Both the position numbers and the translations under genes were made by a program. 64,000 bases of DNA from positions 15,748,001 through 15,812,000 of the forward strand of contig CM082578.2 in assembly GCA_040954595.2 (NCBI GenBank), read 5' to 3'. Below, one piece after another: positions 13,601 through 25,715 of this stretch; position 1 is the stretch's first letter, and every line of letters starts with the position of its first letter. Source of the DNA: Balanoglossus misakiensis (taxonomy: Eukaryota > Hemichordata). Below the pieces are notes generated by a model. The model did not search any database, was not told the origin of the DNA, and saw only the letters and a program-made list of their open reading frames with translations.

Positions 13601-16600
13601 CTGAGGAAATTAAACTTTCCAATGATTTTATAAGTGGGGATCTCTTTACCCAGTGTAAGGTGCAACCAGGCAGAGTTGTGTCAACGAATTCTTTGTCATT
13701 TCGCTTTCAGACTTGCTGATTGTATTTGATGTGGAGTTTATGAAAAGAATAAACTTAGCGCTCAGTGTGTTTTCATCTTCATAGATTCTGTGAATTTTTC
13801 TCAGAGTGAATTGATTGTAGCTAAACCAATCACTTGTGGCTGGATCATGTTGACAGATGTTCGCAAATATTTTCAAACCATAAATACATTTTACTGTTAA
13901 TTTCCATAATTTATGTGGTCCTGGTGTCAACTTGTAAATGTACTCTAAAGTGTCCATGCTATGGAAATTATGCCAGATCCGAACATGTGTTGCAAGTAGC
14001 GTTGATAAGCATTTAGTGATTAGCTTCCAGTGGTTGTCATGGTGATAGGTTTTCGATACCTAAGAATGTGATAGCCGCGCACCGGTGTAATCCAAAAGAA
14101 TATCAGACTGTAGTGGGTTTTGCCATGGTGTTGCATCAAAGCAGCAAGTGTGTCCACTTTGAGAGATTTTTCCGACTCACAGTGACGGAAAAACGCGACC
14201 GGTAATACAGATTCTATGCAGACTAAACAGCATAAGGCGGCACTTCACTCAGGAGCTTTGCAAATATTTGCTGTGGAAGAAATATGATTTGCCAGCGGAA
14301 ACTAACCCTGCTTGACAAAGGGAGAAATCAAACATGTCTTAAGAACCAGTGCACACTGGCACACACATCTGTCAAATGTACCGAAAGGGTAACAGCTGCA
14401 AATGTGTAGAATTAGAGCAAATTAAGCTGCTCAGTTGCCATGGCATTTTTAACGTGAGATAAAAATTGGATGAGAACGGAAGGGCTTTTTGGTTTGCACC
14501 TTCCGTTTCTGTTCTGATGACAAGAGTTGTGTTGTAGTGATCAATATGATCTAGCAACCACTCTATTAAATTGAATTTTACAGCAATATGTGGTGGGGTT
14601 GGTTGCTAGGGGTGGTCGTCATGGGCGGTTGCTACGTGAGCAACTTTTATATTCTGTAACTCTACCAGTCGAACTCTAACATTTACTTTTTTCCAACTCT
14701 GACTGACAGTTTCCATATTTTTTCATTTTTTTTCCAGATTCTAAAGATGGATTGTTGACAGATACATCTGCGAAGCGTAGATGTCTGCCTCCATTTGTCA
14801 AACCAAAAGGTATGTCTTTTCTTTTTTTGTCAAGAATATAGATAGTTTCCACATGCATATTCTATATTGCCATCCACACTCTTTATATTTGTACATACAA
14901 GTTGATATGTTTTCTATTTAAATGACCTTCCAAGTTTGTTTTCTCATTTCTGATGCTTGGCTGTATTTGTCCAAGGTCTGCTTTGTCATTTTTGTTGTAT
15001 GACTTGTCAAGAATGATTGTTGGGCGAAAATAAACAAATAAATGGAATATTTCAAAATGGACACAGAATGGACAGTCTGTCAATTTTAACCACAGAACTT
15101 TTGACCTCTGCTAATAGAGACAGGTGGGTGTGTATATGCTGTGTGTGTGTGTGAGACCACCCCATATGTTGAAGTCCTAAAGCTAGTTTCTTATCTACAA
15201 AACCTATTGGCAAATTTGCCATGCTTTAAGCATGATACAATAGTTTAAATAAACAGGATATTTGTCTAACTGATACTTCCTGTTCCTGTGTGTACTGAAT
15301 TGCCAGATTGATAAGGCAATGAAGCAGATATTGAATTGCATATGGATATTAAAACTTTTATTAATATGTAGGCATTTAGGCTGCATTTCTGTTTAGTTAG
15401 TAAAAACCATATGGAGTAAAAACGGATTTCATCTGTCTGAAGCTCTCTACACTTGTGTCATCTTCCATCATTTTACCATACAAAAGACATCCATCACTTC
15501 CAGACAACTTGTTGATTTTTTTCAAGGCATTATTTCCCTGCCCAGCTCTTGATTTTAAAAAAAATGCCAGTTCCTTAAAAACAGCTACTGACAATGTGAT
15601 GTCGTACGTGATTTTCCCATCTGCAGGCAATCACTGATTTGCCCACATGACATTTAACGCAAAAAGAACCTTCCACAAACAGGTTTCTTTTTAAGGTCAT
15701 TCAGGTAATTTTGTCCAGCTGCATGTTCACAGGCAATCTATGTCCACCATTTGAAACCTGCAAGGAATTGATGAGTGTAATGCTGGGAAACTATCATCTC
15801 CCGGCTTTGCAAATCAGAGCGTTATACAACTTCCTCCCCTATCATCATCTTGTTTGTCACACTACTGTTCTGACCTGAAAAACCACCCAGTAATCTCACA
15901 GTTCCAAACCCGCCATAAATCAAACTCCTTGGTGACTGATCCTCTCAAATTCAGACTCTCTCTCTCTCTCTCTCTGAGACCGCCACTTTTATTGAGCTGA
16001 CATCACAGTCACAATCAGCAGATTAAACTCAAAATGTATCACTTCCTGTTTTGAAAAAAAAATCCCCTATTTTATTGCCCATTGACTGTGAAATCCTGCA
16101 TTAATATTTTCACACTTTCTCTAATCACAGCTGTGACTTGATTCCTTTTAATATTAAGCTGATAATGTCTCATACATTCAGTTTGAAAGATGTGTTGCAG
16201 AACTTTTGCCATTTCAGTTAGATCAGTCATGTGAGGAGTTAGGAAAAAGTTGAGGATGAAAAACGTTTGAAGTCTGGAAGTGATGTGAGCTATTAACCTA
16301 GGTGCCAGTGAAAATCAAAGGTTTTCCAAACTTTAGTTACAAAATAATTTGAGCAATCACAGGAACTATAGCAATAAATATTGCAAGAACCAGAAATATG
16401 CTTGATCAATAAAAAAAAATACTGACTTAACAAAGGAAGTAAAATTGCTGAAATAATATTTCGGAGAGTGACTTGCATCCTGCAGGACAGTGACCCCGGT
16501 GATGCCTGATTCCTGTGAGGTAGAAATACAAGCTTTATGGTTTGAAATAATACCAGCATTGAGTGGGTGACTGCAGCTGACTCATATGCCATCCGTGCTA

Positions 16601-19600
16601 CCACTGTGCTTTGCTTTAACACAAACACCCACCATTGCATCCCAGGGTCCATTTTTCATTCTCTGAATATACAAGCAATCGCAGGATGCATGTCAGTTTC
16701 CTGTTCAGAAAATGGTTTTAAGTGAAATTGATGTTTTGATCTTGGACGCACCATTTGCTGGTGATTCCTCTTTATTGCTAAAATTTTGCATTTTTTCCCA
16801 AAATGTCGGTCTCCGCCAAATTGACCTCAAATGTAGCACTTTCTAGTTGTTGTTATAATCTTGCCACAGCATTTTCCTGTAAAAGTGATTTTGTTGTCTC
16901 TGGGACACATGATTAAATTTCACTGAATGAATCAGCCAAAGCTAAACCCTGATAGTTTTCACATGCATGTCTGGCTCTGATTTCCAGGGTTGTACCCAGG
17001 CCACTCTTATTGCCGGCTGCTGCAGGACTGGAAAGGTCAAAAGTCACCAATTAAAGACAAATTCAGACAAATTTAATTTCCCCTATCTTTCTCTGCACAT
17101 CCTGTTAGAGGAAATTCAATAGTATAATCTGCTGAAAGCATTGCCTGGGGTTCCGTGTTTGACAGCAAATAATGATATCAGGCTAATATCCCAAAATGCA
17201 AGCAAGATGGCATCTTTTACACATAGAACACAGACACCCACACCGTAAAAGCACATCCGTGATTGGTTTACCGATGGCCTAAAACCAAGGTAGTGCTTTT
17301 TACAGCAACGGGATAATGGCATGAACTTTGATGGGTTTTTGCTTTTTCGTCTGTCCTTATCGTCTTGACTGGCCAATCAAGTCGTGATCTTCGATGAGTC
17401 TGTGGTCGTTGTGGCTAAGCAAATCCACTTTTACCTATAATTCATTTGTGTGCTACTAACTTCTGCAGATTAAAGAATACTTTCTAGTTGCAGATCAGCG
17501 ATGAGAACTTTTTGAATTAAAAAGCCTCACTCTTTCACCATCAGTCCAGAAACTACATTAGGTACAGGGTGTAATGTAATTCCCACTATCTGACACAAAT
17601 AAATTAAATTTCAATCAAAAAATCAGGTTATCCAAAAAGCAGAGGTAAAATAATCACATTGTGGAGCTCAGCTTTTTTTATATGGTAACATCAAAGACTG
17701 CCCACTATCCAAAGCAATTTTCAGCATGTGTCCTATTGTAGACTTTTGAAAAAACAAGGCACACGCTGCCAGCGTAATGACCTGAGTCAGAAAATCCCTA
17801 AATTTAGTGAAAAAAAAGAGGAGTAATAAGATTACATGGTGAGTAAGAGAAGAATGGCCCACAGGAAATTACAGATAATCAAATTACTGTTTAATGAATT
17901 TGGATACTCAGTGTTTGGATATCATTTTCATTTCCAAGTTTCATATCATCAAAGTGGCAAGAAGACTCCGTCGCAATTTGATTGTGCATCTATCTTCATG
18001 GTACTTTACAGACAACTACATTTTCAGAAATTGTTCAATATACAGGAGTATGAATAAATTGTATGGTTATTATAACTTTTCTATGTGTTGAATAATTTGA
18101 GAAAAATAAAACTTTTTCTGAGATAAAGTGTTTTACAAATGACTATACATGCATTGAAGCAAGCGTTGAAATTTTCTTTCCTGATGCATATGGCATAAAA
18201 AGTGTCAAACCTTGAAATGAGAGTGTGAGTCAACACTTTCGGTGCTGAACTGCTAACATATCTGGAGATAACACTGCCAAGTATCAAAGCAGTAGTGGAT
18301 GTTGTGTGTACATTGTAATGATTGAGTTACACTTGTATGCAGAGCACCACCTAGTGTTTAATGGGTCATGTGATTACACTAGTCCAATCAACTAATGAGC
18401 CATTTTACTATTATCAGTTACAATTGTGGCGCTCTTTAATCTAATAAGGAAGTGATACTGTGTCTAGGTGCGCCACTCTGTGTATAACATAAAACCCCCC
18501 TTCACTTATTACCCCTATACAATCTCTTTGCTGTAAACCCCATTAGTGGAATGAGTCAATGGCTGTCTCAATATTTAGATCACTGAAAAGCCAACCTGTC
18601 CTCTGCTTCTAAGTTTTATCTTACTCCTATGTACTTACACATATCAGCACTACTCTCGCTGTAGGACTACAAAAGCCAACAAATATTTAAAAAAAAAATT
18701 GTTATTACTCATATAATTAACAAAATAACAAAAAGTCATTCATTCATTTATTCATTTGTTTGTCATGTGTGTCTGTCGATTAGGTTCCACCCCTATAACC
18801 TAATGGAATGCCCATGCACTAATTCCACCCCTATATCCTAATGGAATGCCCCTGGAGTAATTCACAGCCTGACAACTCTTCATCCATCGGAAGAGATTAT
18901 TTTGTGAAGCAGGTCTTTACAGATATTTTATGTGTTTCTAATCTGTTGTAGTAAAACACTTCTTCCTCACTTGTAATAGCTCGAAACTTTCAAATAACTA
19001 AAAGGTCTCCTACTAACTGATATGTGTAACGTACATTGTCAGTTCAGATCTGCGTGCAGGGTGATTGGCAATGCTATGCCAAGCCTTGTCAGTATTCAAC
19101 TAACACCAAACCCTAAATTAAAATAAGTCTAAGTCAAATTCATACATCAAAGTTTTCTACATTTTTATTTTTTAAATAAAAATTGCCAAGAAAATAATTT
19201 ATTTTTGAGCTTCCGTATAATAAACTTACTTTAATACTAGGACTAACTTCAAGTGAATCCATTCTAGAGTCCACGAGACAATCTAGGTTTTGTAATCAAT
19301 GTCACCTCGTAATCTCATTTCAGCAGAAAAGAGGAAGAAATTTCATTACATAGTACTTCTTGATTGTAGCCAGGGAAGTGGGTGAAATTGCAATCAAATT
19401 AGAAGCACTTCCAGTGTTCCATGAAAACAGGAAGTTTTTTACCTTCTGTTATTTCATCTGAAGTGGAGTTTTTGTCATTACAACGCTGCACTGTCTGTCA
19501 GCAGATCTAGATGACACCGAGTGATCAGTGTTTTGCGCTGTGGTTGCATGTCTCCAAGTGAATTACGATCCACAATCTCGAAATGTATTAAGAGAGTGGC

Positions 19601-22600
19601 CCGGCTCGGGGCAAACCTGGGCACATGGTCCATCTTCATTACAACGTGTTAGTCTGTGATTGCAGTGGATTTTTTCATGGTTGTGCCCAGTTATCAGCAG
19701 TCGGGGAAAAGGCTTGACTGGTCAGACGCATCAATTAAACTGTCAAAAATAATGATAGAAGGTCGTTTGTCTTTGATGTCTGACTTGTGAGCAGCTTCTT
19801 CATTCGCATCATGTAGCTTCGGTAATTAGACTTTGTAGCCGTTCAGTTTGCATCAAATCACTGTGAACGAAACTTTGATTTCATCTCAACAGTCTTGTAA
19901 CACTCTAGTAGCAAATCACCACTTGACAGAAAATTCAAATGTTTGTTAGTTCAGAATTTCTCATGTGACACCTCATTTTAAATAGTTTCATAAAAACCAT
20001 GTAGTTTATATGAATTTTGGAGCCAATATTATTCCATGTAAGTAAATCGCAAAAGATTATTATATGTCTATAATGTTATTTTCATTCAAAATTAAATCAC
20101 AAACAGCCAGATCGCGAACTTCCCTCCAGAATAATTAATATAGGTGTGTTTGGGGAGTTCAACTACTCTGTCAGAAGAACAGACAGAACCCTGCACATGA
20201 GCTGCAGCCCTGATGTTTCCTTAACCGCATCTGACAAGTGGGGGTTAAAATATGAATGTTTATTGTTGCTCCGACGAAAAAGAAAGGTAGACAAGTACTT
20301 TGAACGGCGCATGTTTGATGTGAACTCCGACCTAACCGCTTTAGAGCAAATGAACTGTCGGGGGAGACTAATGGCACAATTCATGCTTAGATGGACCCTT
20401 AATTATAGATTAAATGGTTTGATATTCAGTGAACATTGAGAATGATTAAACTTTTCCTTGTCAATTTGCCAGACATGATTACTCAGGCACCGCACGGAAA
20501 GAGAAGTGCTTGCGGAATCAAAGGACCCTCTTAGATCACTGGAAATTCCCGAATTCAATCCCGCAGCAATATCATCACAGCTAAAGCCATAAATTTTTTA
20601 ATTTGTCAATCGACAGGCTGGCAAATTTTGCCGTGAAAATACAACATGTAAAGGCCAGTTCCCAGGTGTGTGTATGGCTTCGGGGCTTGGAATTGATCAA
20701 GTAGTTTGCTAATCCGACCGAAGGTTGTTTTTCTAATCGGAAGCCAACATATCGCCCGGAGGGATGGTTTACTGTGATCTTATTCTCATTAGATGCGTAA
20801 AGGAAGAGATTAGTCAGGTTGAGCCACCGAGAATCCATTGATTTTTCTTTAATGTTTCCTTCTCCATGGTTTAGCACCTCCTGAACACAAATTAAATTTC
20901 CTCCCATGCCAAAATGATGGACACTACAATGGGATAATCATACGGATTAACTCAACCAAGTCAGGATGAGGGACTCAGGAAATGAAAACCCAGTGTACAT
21001 GCACAATATCTCATGAAAAAATTGACATACGAGTCCATGCATGCATCCAGTCTTGCACTCAATTTTAAAGGTTTTTGTATTGAACGTACATCGTTGCCTG
21101 ATTGATCAATCCAATTATGTTAACCAGACATATGTGTGATGTATACAATTTTGAGTCATTAATTAAAAGCAATATATGTGTTCACAAATGGACGTTTTCC
21201 TTAACGTGTCTATCGTGTTACACCTGGAGTATCACACACTGAAGTACTGTATACACACTTATTGGCAATATTATCCTTGCAGAGATGCAATCTAATATCC
21301 CTCCTCTCCCGTGTTTGGCCATTAATTTAATCACCTTAGTTTGATGAGAGATATAATCAACTAAGCTTTACTCAGAGGCTTAATGTCAACTAAGCTTGCT
21401 GGCGGGATTTAAAGCTGTAAAAGCTAGGCATAACTGTTGCATACCGTCACGATGTACACTTGACTATCATTCGGCATCTATTATCTTGTCCCCTTTCTGA
21501 ACCTGGAACTATTCTCTTGTAGAACTCGGCTCCAAATCTCACGACTGTTTGTGGCTTGATCGGTCAGCCGACATTTCCATAATGTGATGAGCATGGAACA
21601 TGGCCCATGGCATTATTCAGTGGTGGTTGTATATTGGACACCTTCTTTAGCTGTCAACCAGTATTACACTACCAAAACATTGTCACTTCAGTCTTTCAAA
21701 GTAAAAAGGAAGACCATACCAGTGTTTTCTGACATTTTCGATTGCAAGAAAAGCAGAAAACAGGAAATGTTTTTTATTTGAGATTTTTGACCACCCAACG
21801 ACCCAGCAAGGAATTATAGATACATCTTCCTTTCTTGCATTTTACAATTACCGGTGAAGTTCACTGTAGGTTTTCATTGTGCTTTTATTTAGCAATTTGA
21901 CATTTCGAAAGTGAATCCAACAAAATACAGTAGCTCACAGTCTGGCTGTATATAGTAGCATTGCAAGGACAAACCGGGGATACAAATCTTAATTATTCTG
22001 TTGAAAAACAAAACAACAACAGGAAGTCAGTTTGATATGACTAATTAATGTCAAAAAGCTGAGAATTTTGGGTGGCTTATTCTAAACTGAAACCATAGTT
22101 GGAATAGAGGTAGACTGCATTAATGAACGAGGTACGAATTATCATGACCTCTGAAATATTTTACTGGGGTTACGAAGGCCAGGCGCAGTATATAAAAGGC
22201 CATGAGGCTGATTAAGTTGCTCATTACAACTGTATCTCCGCTCAAGTCTTCATCAAGTTCTTGACTTCCACCGTTTGGAGATTACACTTTAGTGCGTCTG
22301 CCAGGGTAGCATCACGATGTTTCCAAAGTCACACTTGCTTGCTGACAGGCTGCTGTGTTACAGTAAATCTAGCGGACATGTTTTCTCAACATGTTTTCGT
22401 GAGATGATTGGTAGGAACCTACTTCAATAATGCTTTTTTTTCAGGTCATTATTAGCAGTTAATACTTTGTGATTTTGTGATTTGTAAACTGCTTTCTAAT
22501 TGCATCCTTGTTTTTAACTTTTTTGTAGGTTTGGAGTCTAACATTACGCTGTGGCAGTTTCTGTTAGAGTTGCTCATGGACAAAACCAATCAGCATCTTA

Positions 22601-23559
22601 TTACTTGGACGAGTAATGATGGCGAATTCAAACTTGTCAATGCTGAAGAGGTGGCAAGAAGATGGGGCCTGCGTAAGAACAAAACCAACATGAACTACGA
22701 TAAGCTCAGTCGGGCTTTGAGATATTATTACGACAAGAACATCATCAAAAAGGTGATGGGTCAGAAATTTGTATACAAGTTTGTATCCTTCCCCGAGATC
22801 ATCAAAACAGAAACGAAGGTGCCATTCCGAGTGAAGATGGAAAGTTTAGAACCACAGACGAGCAGGCCACACAGTTACCCGGGAGCCGGAAACAGTACAG
22901 TTTCTGGTTGTAGCAAAAACGGCAGCGATGTCAGTACGGTTGTGTCCAGTGTCAGTACTTTAGCGAGTTCAAGAAACAGCAGTTTGTCTGATCCTGACTT
23001 GGCGACCAAGTCATCGACAAGCCTGGGTGGGCCGGTGTCCAGCGGCTATTTTGCAACAAGTTATACGCATCCCCAGTACACCAAACTGACCAGCGATGTA
23101 CACTTAGTCAGTAGTGCGGGCAAACCGATCAGCGCAACAGTGCCGACAACTACACAGATCCCACGACCACAGCCCATTCAGCTGAGCAAGACAAGCACAA
23201 CACTGCCCATGCCAGACATACAGACGACGATGGCCAGCCCCTCGTATTTATCGCACCACGCGCACCACCTACAGATACCCGGCACGCCGATCGTCCTGAC
23301 CAGCCCTCTTGTCAGTCAGAGCGGCAGTACACCTTTCTTTCCGATTCCCTTTTGGAGCACACTCAGCCCACTTTCGTTAAGCCCACAACTCAACTCATTG
23401 AATCATTTCCAGTTCCCGACAGCTGTCAGCAGCAGTTTTCTGAACGGCCACATGGCTGTCCCAGTACCACATCTCACTTCGTACAATCCTATGACCACAA
23501 GTAGCATGTCTCCAGTTCTACTCTCGCCAACATCGCAGAAGCCAGTCTTTGTCTCCTGA
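10564..23559 (+). CDS. ELK: ELK-type ETS transcription factor (ternary complex factor), long isoform
   Basis: Spliced coding sequence joins 10564-10639, 14738-14809 and 22529-23559 (1179 nt, 392 aa). Both introns are phase 1 and the frame is open throughout. Residues 55-140 are a full ETS domain, with recognition-helix core [10 protein letters not shown] and an ending like vertebrate ELK3 (KFVSFPEI). The C-terminus keeps the ELK transactivation box: FWSTLSP around 324-330, the serines matching human ELK1 S383 and S389 (here 329 and 334), and the ERK docking motif FQFP at 343-346. ELK proteins bind DNA with SRF and are switched on by MAP kinase in the nucleus. IKTE (141-144) and VKME (151-154) fit the SUMO consensus. 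The SRF-binding B-box is not clear; [14 protein letters not shown] (about 219-232) is a weak candidate. Vertebrate ELKs start almost at the ETS domain, so the 49-residue N-terminal extension is odd. Which of ELK1, 3 or 4 it matches cannot be said; it probably predates their split. Confidence 0.9.
10640..14737 (+). other. ELK intron 2
   Basis: A 4.1-kb intron. It holds RFX X-box-like palindromes (11221-11234, 13120-13133, 14033-14046, 14434-14447) and a G-rich run near 11188-11202. Frames of up to 145 codons on the minus strand show no family signature and are treated as chance. Confidence 0.5.
14738..14809 (+). CDS. ELK: ELK exon 3 (24 codons)
   Basis: A 72-nt exon between a long pyrimidine tract ending TTTTCCAG and the donor AAAAG|GTATGT, phase 1 on both sides. 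It encodes a basic stretch with [14 protein letters not shown] just before the ETS domain. Because the length is a multiple of three, skipping it would keep the frame, so alternative splicing is possible. Confidence 0.7.
15955..15975. repeat. (CT)n microsatellite
   Basis: An uninterrupted CT dinucleotide run inside ELK intron 3. Confidence 0.85.
18785..18860. repeat. 38-bp tandem duplication
   Basis: Two adjacent 38-bp units, each starting TTCCACCCCTATA and containing CTAATGGAATGCCC, differ at only a few positions. It lies in ELK intron 3. Confidence 0.75.
22020..22027 (+). promoter_or_regulatory. ETS site (CAGGAAGT) upstream of the internal ELK promoter
   Basis: This matches the high-affinity ELK/ETS class I site and lies about 165 bp upstream of the internal TATA box. 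Autoregulation is possible, but a single 8-bp match is weak evidence. Confidence 0.3.
22189..22199 (+). promoter_or_regulatory. Internal ELK TATA box
   Basis: TATATAAAAGG is a near-ideal TATA box. About 32 bp after the TATAAAA start is TCATTAC, an initiator-like site with A at 22223. It lies only 340 bp upstream of the ETS-domain exon and on the same strand, so it would drive a short ELK transcript. Confidence 0.55.
22317..22362 (+). CDS. ELK: Alternative first coding exon of ELK (short isoform)
   Basis: Downstream of the internal TATA box the first ATG with a good context (A at -3) opens [15 protein letters not shown], then a donor ACA|GTAAAT follows 22362. The exon ends in phase 1 and joins the ETS exon at 22529 in frame, giving Ser then LESNITLW. 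The predicted protein has 16 residues before LESN and totals 358 aa, closer to vertebrate ELKs, whose N-termini are very short. The phase match and the promoter support it; a spliced transcript would prove it. Confidence 0.45.
22529..23559 (+). CDS. ELK: ELK main exon: whole ETS domain to stop
   Basis: The acceptor TTTTTTGTAG precedes 22529 and the stop TGA is 23557-23559. The reading frame extends a few codons upstream into the intron, but only from a GTG, so the intronic part should not be read as protein. One exon carries the entire ETS domain, the Ser/Thr/Pro-rich middle, the C-box and the FQFP docking site. In vertebrate ELK genes this part is split by introns, so introns may have been lost here or gained there. 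Confidence 0.92.
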
Positions 23560-25715
23560 CTTAGAGTACCCACTTCAGATTAAATTGTACTGGCTATAAA
23601 ATTTTTACAGACTGTGAATTTTTTTTGTATCTGTGCGCTGAACTGAATCTTTGATGTAACAAACACTCATATTGAAGAGACTTATTGAAGATTTTATCAG
23701 AACTGGAGATTTCTTAATGTGTCTATAGACATGAAAACAAGTAAACTGTGATTTTAATCAGATATGTGTTTGCTACAGAGCAAATGGCGGACAAGGTTGT
23801 CAGAATCTTTCAGGTTTTGCCTAGATCTGGGCAAACACCCATGCAGTTGAAGTGAAATCAAACATGACAAACTGGGATCAAATGTATAGACTTCAAGCAA
23901 AGCCTTTTCATACATGAACATTCTGTAACATACAAGTATATAACATTTTCAAGTGTTGTACCCGAATTTTTCGTATTTTCTCACAAATTCCTTAAACAGT
24001 GTTTCATATGGATCTCGCAACAACAGTTGTGACAGAAATGATATATATTTGGTTTTAATGCACTATATGTTTTATAAGAGATACACATTGAGACTTTCCA
24101 TTAGACATAGTAAGTTTTGTAACAGCTTACAACAGCCAAGAAGTATATGTTATTTTTTATCACTTTTTGTGTGCACCACAAGAACACAAAGCAATCATGA
24201 ACTGAAGATGTGTTAGTCTTTGCCAGAAAAAAATATTTTCATCCATTTTCTTGGTTTCTGTAATTTTGTGGTACAAATCCAACATTGTTGTATTGTAAAT
24301 ATTATTACCACATTTGTAAGGATGGTGACATTTACTGATCTGGACTAATTTCATGAAAGTATTACTTGTCTGATTTTTCCCCTTTCTTGAGAGTTTTGAC
24401 GTTATTTTTATACATATTCTGGCAATACATTGAAAAATTGACCATTTGTGACAAGCCTGCCTATGTGGGCTCTGCTTTTGGAATTCCTTTATAGAAATTT
24501 TAACCCGCACACAGCAAAGTTAATCCATGGAAAAATTGCTTTGGTTTTGTGAATGTTAAACATTATTCCAGCAAAACAGACCACACTAGCCAATGTATTT
24601 TTCGCTTTTAAAAATGCATTTAGAAGTCTTTTTGTTTTGTGTAGAGATAATTCAAACATGGAGAACTGCTGTGAAAGGGTAATGGGGCTGGAGATTGTCA
24701 ACTTTATTACTTTGTGCTATCTAACCCCCATAGTTCTAAAAAATGGTATCACCTTAGGTTTTTTACTAAGGTTATTCCATTATTTGAATTATGTGGGTGT
24801 GTTTGTGAGAGATTCTGACGGCGATGTGCTATTTTCAGAGTACCTTTATTCCTTTTCCTTTGTAATGTTATAATAATCTATCAAGTTATGTCACTTTGAA
24901 GTAAAATTCTTTTTTCACTTTTCCCTCCTTCATTTTAGTTGCACTTCTGACCATTTAATGTACACAGTACTTTGGCTTTATCCTTAGCTATTTGTTTTCC
25001 TTTTTATTCAATTATTCGCGTGAAGCACGCATTTCCTGGTAGCTCTTTTTCCCCCACTGCAATAGTGGTTGTTACTTAATTGAAGTCCATGGTGTCCACT
25101 ACAGGCAATTGTGATCCAATCCGTAACAGACTTGAAGGATTGGATCCGTATGACACCAACAGTCAAATGAAATGAGTGATAAGTTTGACAAAGTTTACAA
25201 ATTGCACACTTAAATATAAAATGCTACTTACATGCACGATGTGAATTTATGTCCATTCATGTCAGTATTCTGCAGTTCCTCTGAGTCTGTTCTGAATTCG
25301 CCAAATTGAAATAAGTCTGATCTCTGACTTATGTGATCAACAAATTATTGGACCCCCAAAAATCTGCACAGCAGCTGAAAAAGTAGGATACATACCTTCT
25401 CTTCACTTAATCAGTTTTTGCAATTAAAATCCTTACCTTCACTTTCTGACATTAAAGTGCAAACAATATCTTGATGTCTATTGATATCTATTTTTTTTAA
25501 ATGTTAATTTATGCTTTTTGCTTTAGGCGTGTACTACATCTGACAAATACTTATGTCTACATCACAGAATATTTTGATTTCAAAATTTATTTTTGTTCAA
25601 ATAAATTGAATATAAAATGGCTGATATTGCTGGAAATATATTAATATTATTGCTATTATTATGTGTTGTCATATATAATTTTTTCGTAATAAAAGTGGTA
25701 TTTTATTATGTGATA
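23560..25715 (+). other. ELK 3' UTR (probable)
   Basis: AT-rich, non-coding sequence after the ELK stop. Consensus AATAAA signals are at 25600-25605 and 25688-25693, the second followed by GT/T-rich DNA typical of a cleavage site. This gives a 3' UTR of about 2.1 kb. Earlier cleavage at a non-consensus signal cannot be excluded. Confidence 0.45.

Larger units (their letters stand above)
14810..22528 (+). other. ELK intron 3
   Basis: A 7.7-kb intron before the ETS exon. It contains a CT microsatellite (about 15955-15975), a 38-bp tandem duplication (18785-18860), a less AT-rich stretch around 19.3-21.0 kb that may be regulatory, and the internal TATA promoter (22189-22199) with an alternative first exon. 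No other gene was recognised. Confidence 0.5.

Noticed and set aside
20581-20907. 108-codon minus-strand frame in ELK intron 3
   Set aside because: No known domain; could be a conserved non-coding block read by chance.
22477-22528. Upstream part of the ELK open frame as N-terminus
   Set aside because: It starts at GTG and runs through the pyrimidine tract and acceptor of the intron, so it is intronic.
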